Positions 16,102 to 22,768 of a DNA stretch of 30,363 bases are shown here, in pieces. The notes under the pieces are model-generated. The model was not told the origin of the DNA and did not search any database. It was given only the letters and a program-made list of their open reading frames with translations. The stretch is from a virus: IMG/VR virus record IMGVR_UViG_3300006904_000018, positions 1 to 30,363 of that record, one strand, 5' to 3'. Made by a program: the position numbers and the translations under genes. The first letter of the stretch is position 1. Each line of letters begins with the position of its first letter.

Positions 16102-17023
16102 GTCGCAGGATCGGGGCCTCGAGGAACCGATAGGACAGGAACGCCGCGAGGAAGCTCGACAGGATCACCACGACCCCGCCCATGGCGTTGATCTCCGGCG
16201 TGTTCAAGATCGGGACGTGCCACAGGTACAGGCCGTAGGAGATCGTCCCTACCCAGACGAGCGGGCGGAACGAGAGCCACGCCGGCGGGCGCTGGATGAT
16301 CGAGGCTGTCGCAAGGCTGGTCGGCAGGATCGCGGCGAGCCACGGCAGGCCGAACGCCAGAGGGACCAGGATTAGCCCGATCCCCCATCGCGGGAATGGC
16401 ACGCGGACCCCGAGAGCAAGAGCGCAGCCGATGAGGATCGGCGCGGCGTGGGTATCGGGTCCAGCGAACGACCGCGGCCAGTCGCCGTTCCATGAGACCA
16501 GCTGCCACGCTGCTGACAGAAGCCCAAGGATGAGGACTGCTCGGCCAATCGCCGGCAGCGACCAGCGGCGCCTCGCCCAGACCAGCGCGAGCGGCCACAC
16601 GAGGTAGAACTGCCACTCCGCGGCGAGGCTCCAGGTGTGGCCGAGCACGGCGGACATCGGCTGCCACCCGAACGCCGCCGACAGGTTCTCGACGTACCCC
16701 GCCGCGACGAGGACCTGGCTCACGGGCTGCGTCCAGCCGACGACGAGCAGCATGAGGAGCAACGCCGGCAAGAGCCGCTGTGCCCGGCGTAGGTAGAACC
16801 GGCCCAACCCGTCCGACCTGACCAGGATGCCGGTAATGAGGAAGCCCGACAGGACGAAGAACACGTCTACGCCGAGGAAGCCCAGCGGCGCTTCCGGCAT
16901 GCGGAAGTGGAACGCCATCACGGCGAGAACCGCGATCCCCCGCAGGCCGTCGAGCTCGGGCCGGTATGTCATCCCACTCGCAGACACAGGTTGCCGTGAC
17001 AACCAAGATGGCGCAGCACTCAT
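16028..17023 (-). CDS. Membrane O-acyltransferase (acyltransferase 3 / OafA-like)
   Basis: An integral membrane enzyme that transfers acyl (usually acetyl) groups to cell-surface sugars. It has the family signature RPELDGLRGIAVLAVMAFHF with the diagnostic R-x10-H (R28, H39 in 331-residue numbering) and GVDVFFVLSGFLITG just after. About ten hydrophobic helices follow, the last being VVVILSSFLAAFLSYRF. ATG 16972 (residue 18) is an equally likely start, since the family often begins just before YRPELDGLRG. It lies downstream of the repressor in the same direction (95-base gap), so it may be expressed in the lysogen and alter host surface receptors. The 3' end runs antisense into the tail fibre gene. 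Confidence 0.92.
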   Translation of the reverse strand: MSAAPSWLSRQPVSASGMTYRPELDGLRGIAVLAVMAFHFRMPEAPLGFLGVDVFFVLSGFLITGILVRSDGLGRFYLRRAQRLLPALLLMLLVVGWTQPVSQVLVAAGYVENLSAAFGWQPMSAVLGHTWSLAAEWQFYLVWPLALVWARRRWSLPAIGRAVLILGLLSAAWQLVSWNGDWPRSFAGPDTHAAPILIGCALALGVRVPFPRWGIGLILVPLAFGLPWLAAILPTSLATASIIQRPPAWLSFRPLVWVGTISYGLYLWHVPILNTPEINAMGGVVVILSSFLAAFLSYRFLEAPILRLRRPAGTSHALPGFPSPRRASGTS

Positions 17024-17118
17024 CTACGGTTCACCGCTCGGGAGCCGGGAACCTCGGGCGCGAACTTCATGCTGTGGGGGACGTTGGCCGATGGACCCGG
17101 TAGTAGCACGTGTCTTGC

Positions 17119-17595
17119 TCACCCTGCGCGAGCGCGTGGCGCAGGCGACTCAGGAAGCTCAGCAGGATTTGGAGACGCTGACGCTGCTCGGCGTCGCCCT
17201 TCCTCAACACCTGACTCCACCGCCTCGTCCACGAGGTAGTCGGCCAGCGGGTAGGTCGGCACGTCTGGCGGGTCGATCAGTAGAACGGGTCTGACCCCGA
17301 GCGCCCGCGCGAGCGGGCCGACATCCAGGGCTGAGGGGACCGTCTCTCCCCTCGCCCACCGCGCGACCGTCTCCTTGCTCCGCTTCGGCTCCATTGAGTC
17401 CGCGATCGTCTGAGCCGACCGCGTACCCATCGCGGCCCGGATGGCGAAGGCGAGGCGGTCGCGTCTTTGCTTGTCCGGCACCACTGGCGGGACGCTACCC
17501 CTGCGCTTTCCCCACGTAACGGGCAGGGTTGGCAGCACGACCGGCTTTCGCCAGTCGAACTCCGATTCAGTCCATAAATCGGGTATTGACTCCAC
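17119..17595 (-). CDS. Phage repressor (XRE-type HTH), CI-like
   Basis: A probable lysogeny repressor of about 158 residues. The helix-turn-helix domain spans about residues 45-108 (RDRLAFAIRAAMG, TIADSM, SKETVARWARGETVPSALDVG, ARALGV). The C-terminus is acidic then Pro/Ala/Arg rich, without a recognisable peptidase fold. I chose GTG 17595 because a -10-like TACAGT lies nine bases upstream, which would give a nearly leaderless mRNA. An ATG at 17634 also exists in frame, but it would overlap the divergent gene and its promoter. It is transcribed leftward, opposite to the early genes, as expected for a repressor. Confidence 0.78.
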   Translation of the reverse strand: MESIPDLWTESEFDWRKPVVLPTLPVTWGKRRGSVPPVVPDKQRRDRLAFAIRAAMGTRSAQTIADSMEPKRSKETVARWARGETVPSALDVGPLARALGVRPVLLIDPPDVPTYPLADYLVDEAVESGVEEGRRRAASASPNPAELPESPAPRARAG

Positions 17596-17614
17596 GACCC
17601 CACCACTGTAGTGT
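17586..17614 (+). promoter_or_regulatory. Rightward early promoter, leaderless type
   Basis: TTGACT (17586-17591), 17-base spacer, TAGTGT (17609-17614). The expected transcription start, about seven bases after the -10, falls on ATG 17622, so the first early mRNA would be leaderless. No Shine-Dalgarno sequence is seen before that ATG. The short near-palindrome CACTGTAGTG (17604-17613) covers the -10 and is a candidate operator. Confidence 0.72.
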
Positions 17615-17632
17615 GTACCCCATGGCTGACAC
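17605..17632 (-). promoter_or_regulatory. Leftward repressor promoter overlapping the rightward one
   Basis: On the minus strand TTGTGT (17627-17632) and TACAGT (17605-17610) are separated by about 16-18 bases. This -10 overlaps the rightward -10, so polymerase binding in the two directions should exclude each other. The proposed repressor start GTG 17595 follows nine bases after. Both boxes deviate from consensus, so this is moderate evidence. Confidence 0.5.
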
Positions 17633-17837
17633 AACCCACCCGACGTGGACGTTGGTGCGACTGCGCACCGGGCGCGACCCGGTAGAGCTCATCCGCGAGC
17701 TCTACATCGACCGTCGCCTCTCGGACCAGGACATCGCCAATGCGATCGGTGTGAACCGGGTCACGGTCAACCGCTTGCGGAGCCAGTACGGCATCCGCCG
17801 CGACGACCGGCCCTCAGCCGGGGAGTTGATCGCATGA
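17622..17837 (+). CDS. Small HTH protein, Cro-like position
   Basis: A 71-residue protein, first gene of the rightward early transcript and divergent from the repressor. It has a helix-turn-helix near 20-60 (VELIRELYIDRRLSDQDIANAIGV, then RVTVNRLRSQYGIRR), of the type also found in resolvase and sigma-like HTHs. The position suggests a Cro-like or early regulator. It probably has a leaderless start at ATG 17622. The stop overlaps the next ATG (ATGA). Confidence 0.8.
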   Translation: MADTTHPTWTLVRLRTGRDPVELIRELYIDRRLSDQDIANAIGVNRVTVNRLRSQYGIRRDDRPSAGELIA

Positions 17838-17995
17838 CCCGCTGCCAGTACCGCGACTGCCTGCGCGCGCCGGCCTACCCGAACATGGCGTATTGCGCAC
17901 GCCATCAGCTGCGCTGGATCCCGCGTCAGCCCGTCGACCGCATCCCCGAGTGGCGGAAGCGACTGACGGCCAAGGAACTGCGAGACGCCGCATGA
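17834..17995 (+). CDS. Tiny zinc-finger protein (C-x4-C-x11-C-x2-H)
   Basis: A 53-residue protein beginning MTRCQYRDC with putative ligands C4, C9, C21 and H24. A basic tail follows (RIPEWRKRLTAKELRDAA). The same spacing recurs in the genes at 22541 and 30036. It starts with an ATGA overlap and ends with one. It probably binds nucleic acid or protein; the function is unknown. Confidence 0.72.
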   Translation: MTRCQYRDCLRAPAYPNMAYCARHQLRWIPRQPVDRIPEWRKRLTAKELRDAA

Positions 17996-18147
17996 GCGCG
18001 CTCCTGTTCTACCCGCTGCTCCTCTGCGGCGTCTTGCTCTTCTGGGTCGGCTCCGTCGTTGCCATGCGCTACGCCGAGCGACGGTTCCCGGCGTTCAGTC
18101 GGTGGCTGGATCGGCACGTCGGCGAAGAGCCGGAATGGCTCCGATGA
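17992..18147 (+). CDS. Single-pass membrane peptide
   Basis: A 51-residue protein with one strong N-terminal membrane helix (about 3-25: ALLFYPLLLCGVLLFWVGSVV) and a basic/acidic cytoplasmic tail (RYAERRFPAFSRWLDRH). It lies in the immediate-early block after the HTH and zinc-finger genes. Small membrane proteins here can act in superinfection exclusion, but that is a guess. ATGA overlaps occur on both sides. Confidence 0.72.
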   Translation: MSALLFYPLLLCGVLLFWVGSVVAMRYAERRFPAFSRWLDRHVGEEPEWLR

Positions 18148-18389
18148 CCTGCACCCAATGCGGCGGCGACGTGGTCCGCCTCTTCGTTGGCGAGACCGTC
18201 AAGTACGTCCACGCGGTCAAGGGCATTGACCACGGCCCACTACCGATGGTTCCGGCCTCCAGGTCCTCGGACCAGCCTGCCAGCCCCCGGCAGACATCAG
18301 CTCACCCCTTGAGCGCTGGTCCGAGGCCCCGGTCGCCGGAGTCTCCGGCTCGCTCCCGGTGTGGGATCGGGGTTCCGGCGGCCAAATAG
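18144..18389 (+). CDS. Small CxxC protein with Pro/Ser-rich tail
   Basis: An 81-residue product from ATG 18144 (overlapping the previous stop). It begins MTCTQCGGDVVRLF with one CxxC pair (C3, C6). From residue 40 on it is low-complexity Ser/Pro/Ala/Arg, so the annotated length may include unselected sequence. The function is unknown. Confidence 0.55.
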   Translation: MTCTQCGGDVVRLFVGETVKYVHAVKGIDHGPLPMVPASRSSDQPASPRQTSAHPLSAGPRPRSPESPARSRCGIGVPAAK

Positions 18390-18401
18390 AAGGAGGGGGC
18401 C

Positions 18402-18761
18402 ATGTCCGCAGAACTGATGGACCGTGTTCAGCGCGAGGACCGCGAATGGCACGAGGCGCGCCTGCACCACGCGGCCCACAACTCCTGGTCGAAGGATGAC
18501 TGCGCTGTGTGCCTCGCGCTCTATCCCGAGAGCCCGTACCTCCGCCTGACGCCGATGGGCCGTGACCGGCTGGGCGTCGAGGACTTCCGAGCCATCGCTG
18601 CCCGAGCGGAGAGCCTGGGTGCCGTCGTCGGGGCCATCTGGTCCTCGCGCCATGGCTGGGTCACTACTGCCGATACGGGTGCGAAGCGCGTCCAGCTCCG
18701 GGCATCGGGGCCGCTGGCAGCGGTGCTCGCCGGGATTTTGGACGACGTGGAGGCAATGTGA
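18402..18761 (+). CDS. Early-region hypothetical protein
   Basis: A 119-residue protein with a strong site (AAGGAGGGGG) before ATG 18402. The first part is helical and His-rich (REDREWHEARLHHAAHNSW), with a Cys pair (DDCAVC, near 33-36). The second half is an alpha/beta pattern (DFRAIAARAESLGAVVGAIW). It lies directly before the recombination gene and overlaps it by four bases. Not recognised. Confidence 0.72.
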   Translation: MSAELMDRVQREDREWHEARLHHAAHNSWSKDDCAVCLALYPESPYLRLTPMGRDRLGVEDFRAIAARAESLGAVVGAIWSSRHGWVTTADTGAKRVQLRASGPLAAVLAGILDDVEAM

Positions 18762-19576
18762 GCGAGTCCAAGTTCGACCTGGGCGACTACGTCGAGGTCA
18801 AGGACCGGATCAAACTCTTCTACGAGCTGTACGGGATGGGCCGGCTCGTCACTGAGCGGTACGAGCTAACCCGCGAGCCGGACGACAAGCCGAAGGTCAT
18901 CGTCGAGGCGGCGGCCTACCGGACCCCGGAGGATCAGCACCCCGGCAGGGGTCTGTCGTGGATGTACCTCCCCGGCTCGACTTCCTACACCAAGGGCTCC
19001 GAGCTGGAGAACACTGAGACGTCCGCCTGGGGCCGCGCCATTGGGGCGCTGGGCATTCTCATCGACCGCTCGATCGCGTCGGGCAACGAGGTACGCAACA
19101 AGGCGGGCGAGCCAGACCCTCGAGGGGAAGCCCCGTCGACGAACGGCGGACTCATCGGCACCGCCGCGGTCGGGAAGGCGCCCGCGGACTTCGAGCTCCG
19201 CGCCACGCCGAAGGGACAGGTGCTCGCGTTCCGCCTGACCGATGGCCGCAAGAGCATGAAGGTCGTCGCCTATGACGCCCTCGCCGAGGCCCTCGCAGCA
19301 GTCAAGTCGACGGTCGTCGACCAGCGGGTCCAGTGCTGGGGCGTCGTCTCCGACGAGACCTTCACGCCGAAGGGCTCGAGCAAGCAGATCACCTACCAGG
19401 TCCTAACCCTCAACCGGATCGAGACCCCGGACTTCACCCTTCCTGCACCTGACGTGGCGGGCATACCCGACAGCGGCGGGGTCACGTCAGAGGCGGAGTC
19501 CTCCGCGGATACCAAGGACTCCGACCTCGACGCAGAGATCGCGGCGCTGCCGATGTTCGCGGAGCCAGCGGCATGA
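18758..19576 (+). CDS. ERF-like single-strand annealing protein with OB-like C-terminal domain
   Basis: A probable phage recombination protein of 272 residues. The first 125 residues match a pattern common in actinobacteriophage ERF/Rad52-like proteins: VEVKDRIKLFYELYG near the start, then VIVEAAAYRTPED, then SYTKGSELENTETSAWGRAIGALG. Such proteins anneal complementary single strands. After a linker, residues about 140-225 show short strands (DFELRATPKGQVLAFRLTDG, RVQCWGVVSDETFTPKG) that look like an OB-fold single-strand-binding domain. The tail is acidic (SADTKDSDLDAEIAALP), as in SSB tips. It starts at GTG 18758 overlapping the previous stop. The family is recognised from memory; the OB call is inferred. 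Confidence 0.75.
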   Translation: MSESKFDLGDYVEVKDRIKLFYELYGMGRLVTERYELTREPDDKPKVIVEAAAYRTPEDQHPGRGLSWMYLPGSTSYTKGSELENTETSAWGRAIGALGILIDRSIASGNEVRNKAGEPDPRGEAPSTNGGLIGTAAVGKAPADFELRATPKGQVLAFRLTDGRKSMKVVAYDALAEALAAVKSTVVDQRVQCWGVVSDETFTPKGSSKQITYQVLTLNRIETPDFTLPAPDVAGIPDSGGVTSEAESSADTKDSDLDAEIAALPMFAEPAA

Positions 19577-20034
19577 GCCCGCCTCTGACCACAGCGTGCA
19601 AGCGCGGGCATCCGTGGTCACCTGACAACACCATGACGCTACGGAGCCGCGGCCGCTGCTATCGCACGTGCCGGCATTGTGCGAACGATCGGCAGCGTGT
19701 CTACAAAGCAGCTAGGTACGTTCCAATTGGAGACCGCGAACGCCCTATTTGTGTCTGCGCCTGCGGAACACCGATGGCCGGCAAAAGCAGGGCGCCTCGA
19801 TGTCCTCGGTGCAGCAACACCTTAGCTCAACGTACCCGTTACGCAACCGATCCGATCTACCGCAACCAGGTGCTCGCGCGCTCGCGCCGACGCAGCCGTC
19901 AATACCCCGTTGTGCGTATCGGCGCCGGGGAGCGCGTCTACCAAACCAGTGTGCCCCCTGAGTGGCGCCAATTAGCGCTGCTCATACGGTCAACTAGGGA
20001 GCAAATAAGGAGGAGGACGCCTAATGGTTACTAA
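19573..20034 (+). CDS. Double zinc-ribbon protein, HNH-associated type
   Basis: A 153-residue protein starting CKRGHPWSPDNT, a motif often seen at the start of phage HNH nucleases. Ligands: C9, H13, C33, C36 (first ribbon) and C60/C62/C64 with C77/C80 (second). No D-H/N/H nuclease core is visible, so it may be a nuclease relic or a DNA-binding zinc protein. The DNA is clearly less GC-rich than its neighbours and uses codons rare here (ATA, AGG, TTA), which suggests recent acquisition. It overlaps the next gene by about 11 bases. Confidence 0.7.
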   Translation: MSPPLTTACKRGHPWSPDNTMTLRSRGRCYRTCRHCANDRQRVYKAARYVPIGDRERPICVCACGTPMAGKSRAPRCPRCSNTLAQRTRYATDPIYRNQVLARSRRRSRQYPVVRIGAGERVYQTSVPPEWRQLALLIRSTREQIRRRTPNGY

Positions 20035-20263
20035 CACCGCGCCGCTTGAGAGCAAGACCCTCGCTGAGTTTCAGTCGCTGCTGTCGCAGCAAATCGATCG
20101 CATTGTGGCGGGCGAGACGACGCCGGCGGTTGCCAATGCCGTTGTCAACCTCACCGCCGCGTATCTGCGGACGGTGAAGATGCAGATGGACTACTACAAG
20201 CAGATCGGCAAGACGCCGCATATCCCACTGCTGCTGACGGCTGAGGTCCAGCCCGGGGCATGA
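20024..20263 (+). CDS. Small early helical protein
   Basis: A 79-residue protein with a strong AAGGAGGAGG site (20007-20016) before ATG 20024. It is mostly helical (SLLSQQIDRIVAG, PAVANAVVNLTAAYLRTVKMQMDYYKQIG) and ends KTPHIPLLLTAE. This pattern is widespread in phage early regions but has no assigned role that I can support. The stop overlaps the next ATG. Confidence 0.75.
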   Translation: MVTNTAPLESKTLAEFQSLLSQQIDRIVAGETTPAVANAVVNLTAAYLRTVKMQMDYYKQIGKTPHIPLLLTAEVQPGA

Positions 20264-20586
20264 GCGATGCACACCGCGTGCTCCAGGTGCTCTCCGAGCG
20301 CCGCTACGCCATGAAGATCGACGTGGTGGCGCAATGGGCCGGCCTGACCCGGCGTGATACGGAAGCGGCGATCGAGGAGCTGCGCCTCGAAGGCCACCCG
20401 ATCGTCGGGGGGAACGATGGAGTCCGTGTGACCCGAGATCCCCGAGAGGTCCGCGAGTACGTCAAGTCGCGCCGTCGCCGGCTGTTCCACGTGGCGCTCG
20501 GCACACGAGCCCTCCTCCGAACGGCGCGGCGGCTCGAGGACGAGCAGCAGCAGATCGAGCGCCCCGGCTTCTGGCCTGCGGCATGA
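20260..20586 (+). CDS. Winged-helix-like early protein
   Basis: A 108-residue protein. Residues 1-65 look like a winged helix (HRVLQVLSERRYAMKIDVVAQWAGL, RDTEAAIEELRLEGHPI, GVRVTRDPREV). A basic C-terminal helix follows (KSRRRRLFHVALGTRALLRTARRLEDEQQ). It is probably DNA-binding, and is placed two genes before the replication protein. ATGA overlaps occur at both ends. It might be a helicase-loader partner or regulator; not decided. Confidence 0.7.
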   Translation: MSDAHRVLQVLSERRYAMKIDVVAQWAGLTRRDTEAAIEELRLEGHPIVGGNDGVRVTRDPREVREYVKSRRRRLFHVALGTRALLRTARRLEDEQQQIERPGFWPAA

Positions 20587-20810
20587 ACGGCTATCCGTGG
20601 TGCCCGAGTCCAGATCCCGTCACGCTCCGGTGTCTGAACTGCGGTCGACCCTGTGAGCAGCGCCGGAACGGTTGGCAGCACGAGCGTGAGCGTTGTGGCG
20701 CCTGGATGCGAAACGCCCGGGAGCAGTGCTATCGGCTCCAGGGGCATCGCGACAGCCACAGGACCCGCTACGCGATGGAGTGCGACAACGCCAGCCGGCG
20801 CGCGGCGTGA
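20583..20810 (+). CDS. Cys-rich small protein
   Basis: A 75-residue protein with ligands at C7, C17, C20, C24, H33, C38 and C49 (RCLNCGRPC, RERCGAWM, REQCYRLQGHRDSH). It probably folds around one or two zinc ions. The ATG overlaps the previous stop and the end overlaps the replication gene. Unknown function. Confidence 0.65.
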   Translation: MNGYPWCPSPDPVTLRCLNCGRPCEQRRNGWQHERERCGAWMRNAREQCYRLQGHRDSHRTRYAMECDNASRRAA

Positions 20811-21292
20811 ACCGCCCCTACGTCCGGGTCTACCACGACGATCTGATGACCGACTACCCGGAGGTCTACGGCAACGACGGTGCCCTGGCGACGTGGCTCC
20901 GACTCTTGGTCATCGCCGACAAGATGTGGCCCGCCCCGGCCGAGCTGCCCCGGTGGGCGAGGGCGAAGGCGCTGGCGATCCTCACCGAGTCGGGGCTCGT
21001 CCAGCTCATGCCGCCGCATTGCTTTCGCATCAAGGGGTACGACACCGAGCGCACTGCCCGACAGGATGCGGCCCGCAATGCAGCCGCAGTGCGCTGGCAA
21101 AGCGGACGCAATGCAGAACCTATGCCTAGTCCGAGACCGAGTCCGTCTCCTAGTCCGAAGGACCCCCCAAACCCCCCAAGGGGGGCTCGGTCAAGGACCA
21201 ACGGGAGAACGACCGTGGACCGCAAGGCGAAGCCAGAGAGCATCGGGGCCATCCTCAGACGAGCAGCGGAGATGGGTCATGGCGCTGCGTAG
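20807..21292 (+). CDS. DnaD/O-like replication protein
   Basis: A 161-residue protein; GTG 20807 is chosen because it overlaps the previous stop. The N-terminal 85 residues match a winged-helix replication-initiator pattern (VRVYHDDLMTDYPEVYGND, ATWLRLLVIADKMWPAPAELP, LAILTESGLVQLM, HCFRIKGYD). The helix ARQDAARNAAAVRWQS closes the domain. A Pro/Ser-rich linker (110-128) and basic tail follow. It would bind the origin or load host helicase; no polymerase or helicase is encoded here, so the phage must use host ones. Repeated DNA in the linker-coding part could be the origin. Confidence 0.65.
   Translation: MNRPYVRVYHDDLMTDYPEVYGNDGALATWLRLLVIADKMWPAPAELPRWARAKALAILTESGLVQLMPPHCFRIKGYDTERTARQDAARNAAAVRWQSGRNAEPMPSPRPSPSPSPKDPPNPPRGARSRTNGRTTVDRKAKPESIGAILRRAAEMGHGAA
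21125..21185 (+). repeat. Short direct repeats and C/G runs, candidate origin
   Basis: CCTAGTCCGA occurs exactly at 21125-21134 and 21149-21158, with the related GAGTCCG between them. Then come two C6 runs and CCCCCC-AA-GGGGGG at 21172-21185. They lie inside the replication gene, as iterons do in lambda O. They also encode the Pro/Ser linker, so they may be simple coding repeats. Confidence 0.4.
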
Positions 21293-21653
21293 GTACGCCC
21301 CGCTCTCGCCCTCCGCCGGCACCACCATCCCGCTCAGCCTTCGCCACGCTGTCATCGAACGGGACCGGGGGTGCGTGTGCATCCCGGCAGGCTTCCCTGC
21401 CGAGGTTCAGGCACGGTGCCCGGGTTGGCCGGTGGAGCTCGACCACGTTCGTGCATCCCACGGCATCGGGATGAAGTCCGAGACGACGCTCGGCAATCTC
21501 GTGGCCCTCTCGGCGTGGTGCCATCGCTGGAAGACCCTGAACGGGAAGACCGCCCGCCCATTGCTCCTGGCCTACCTTGAACGCGTCTCAACCGATCACA
21601 CCCACGTAGATCCTGTCCCCGGATGCCTCGAATGTTTCGAAGTATTCGGTTAG
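21279..21653 (+). CDS. HNH endonuclease
   Basis: A 124-residue protein starting at ATG 21279, overlapping the replication gene's end. The HNH core is visible: ELDH (D55, H56), N73 in TLGNLVALS, and H82 in WCHRWK. Extra Cys residues (C32, C34, C47, C81) may hold zinc. HNH nucleases near replication genes can act in recombination or packaging. The C-terminus (HTHVDPVPGCLECFEVFG) is unusual. The fold is clear; the substrate is not. Confidence 0.85.
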   Translation: MALRRYAPLSPSAGTTIPLSLRHAVIERDRGCVCIPAGFPAEVQARCPGWPVELDHVRASHGIGMKSETTLGNLVALSAWCHRWKTLNGKTARPLLLAYLERVSTDHTHVDPVPGCLECFEVFG

Positions 21654-21666
21654 GGGGAGGCACCGA

Positions 21667-22008
21667 ATGACAGTGGAGCCGCTCACCAAGGCATGGCGTG
21701 AGTTCTTTGCAGATCTCGCTCCCGCCGAAGACACCGTGGCTGTCCGAGAAGCGTTCGCCGCTGGCTGGGATTCTGGGAGGGCTGCTCTCCGAGAAGTAGC
21801 GGAGCGGTTCCGGCGCGTTCAGGTGTGGGATGGCGAGGGCGACTTGATCCTCGACGTGTTGCTCGTAACGCCGGTCGAGGCCGACTGGCTCCACGACTAC
21901 CTCGAAGGGACCGACGCGGGTGTCGTTTACATCGACTCGGTGCTCTCGTTGCGACTGCCCGCCGACCTCCGGGCCATCCTCACCGAAGCCACCGGAGCGT
22001 CAGAGTGA
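21667..22008 (+). CDS. Hypothetical early protein
   Basis: A 113-residue protein with GGGGAGG before ATG 21667. The first half is helical (WREFFADLA, VREAFAAGWDSGRAALREVAERFR). The second half alternates strands (DGEGDLILDVLLVTPVEADW, GVVYIDSVLSLRLP). No known motif. It overlaps the next GTG by four bases. Confidence 0.72.
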   Translation: MTVEPLTKAWREFFADLAPAEDTVAVREAFAAGWDSGRAALREVAERFRRVQVWDGEGDLILDVLLVTPVEADWLHDYLEGTDAGVVYIDSVLSLRLPADLRAILTEATGASE

Positions 22009-22544
22009 GCCACAAGGCCGAGCCGTTGCGGACGCTGGCCGAGAAGGCGAGCCGTGGCCCGTGGGAGTTCGAGGGCCTGACCGGCGATGGCTGGGCGCTG
22101 ATCTTCGCCGATACCCCGGAGGACCGGCCCGACTGGAACGGCACCGGCTACACGGACGGCATCGTCTACCTCCGCGAGGACGCCGCCTACATCGCCGCCG
22201 CCTCACCCGACGTGATCTTGCGGCTCCTCGACGAGCGTGACGCTGCCATCCGACGTGCTGAGGAAGCGGAGGCGCTGGTGCAACGGCTCGCGGTGGCAGT
22301 GGAGCGTCGGCGGATCGAACTGACCGACCCAGCACCAACGACGGACTGGCCCGCGTTCGCGGATGAGTCGCTCGCGCTCGCTGCGGCTCGCACGTTGGAC
22401 CGGGCCTCCCAAGAGAGCCAGAAGCCGCCAGAGACGATCACCGAGAGCGGCCTGTACCACCTCAAGGACGGGGAAGTCGTGAAGCTCACCGACGACCCGA
22501 ACGCGGACTCCTACGTCGAGCCGCCAGAGACGGAGAACCGATGA
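22005..22544 (+). CDS. Ea22-like early protein
   Basis: A 179-residue protein from GTG 22005 (overlapping the previous stop). The segment DAAYIAAASPDVILRLLDERDAAIRRAEEAEALVQ (about 60-94) is the hallmark of Ea22/Ead-type proteins found in lambdoid and other phage early regions: a short AAxPxxVLxLLDxL motif followed by coiled coil. The N-terminus (LRTLAEKASRGPWEFEG) also fits this group. The C-terminal acidic segment is variable. The role is unknown; related genes lie in accessory early regions. Confidence 0.75.
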   Translation: MSHKAEPLRTLAEKASRGPWEFEGLTGDGWALIFADTPEDRPDWNGTGYTDGIVYLREDAAYIAAASPDVILRLLDERDAAIRRAEEAEALVQRLAVAVERRRIELTDPAPTTDWPAFADESLALAAARTLDRASQESQKPPETITESGLYHLKDGEVVKLTDDPNADSYVEPPETENR

Positions 22545-22768
22545 GCAACCTGTTGCACACGACCGTGGAGAACCTCGTGGCGGTGAACACGCCGGACGGC
22601 AAGCGGGTCATCGCCGTGGAGTTGCTCGACCACGACCCGCTGGCCTGCGACGGCAAGCACTTGGAGATCGACACCGACGACTTCCTCGCCTGCCCGAGCC
22701 CCGGTTGCCGGTGGCAGTACGACCCGGAGGCGCGTTGCCCCGTTCACGGCGAAAGAGGCGACGCATGA
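22541..22768 (+). CDS. Small zinc-finger protein (C-x4-C-x9-C-x2-H)
   Basis: A 75-residue protein. A beta-like first half (TVENLVAVNTPDGKRVIAVELL) is followed by a zinc motif with C51, C56, C66 and H69 (ACPSPGCRWQYDPEARCPVHG). The same ligand spacing occurs in the 17834 and 30036 genes. Extra C36/H40 could bind a second ion. ATGA overlaps occur at both ends. Unknown function. Confidence 0.72.
   Translation: MSNLLHTTVENLVAVNTPDGKRVIAVELLDHDPLACDGKHLEIDTDDFLACPSPGCRWQYDPEARCPVHGERGDA

Noticed and set aside
15945-17006. Alternative minus-strand frame overlapping the acyltransferase
   Set aside because: It reads Arg/Pro-rich filler, while the other minus frame carries the full acyltransferase signature and helices.
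21172-21185. CCCCCC-AA-GGGGGG as a terminator
   Set aside because: The loop is too short for a stable full stem, it lies inside a gene, and no T-run follows.
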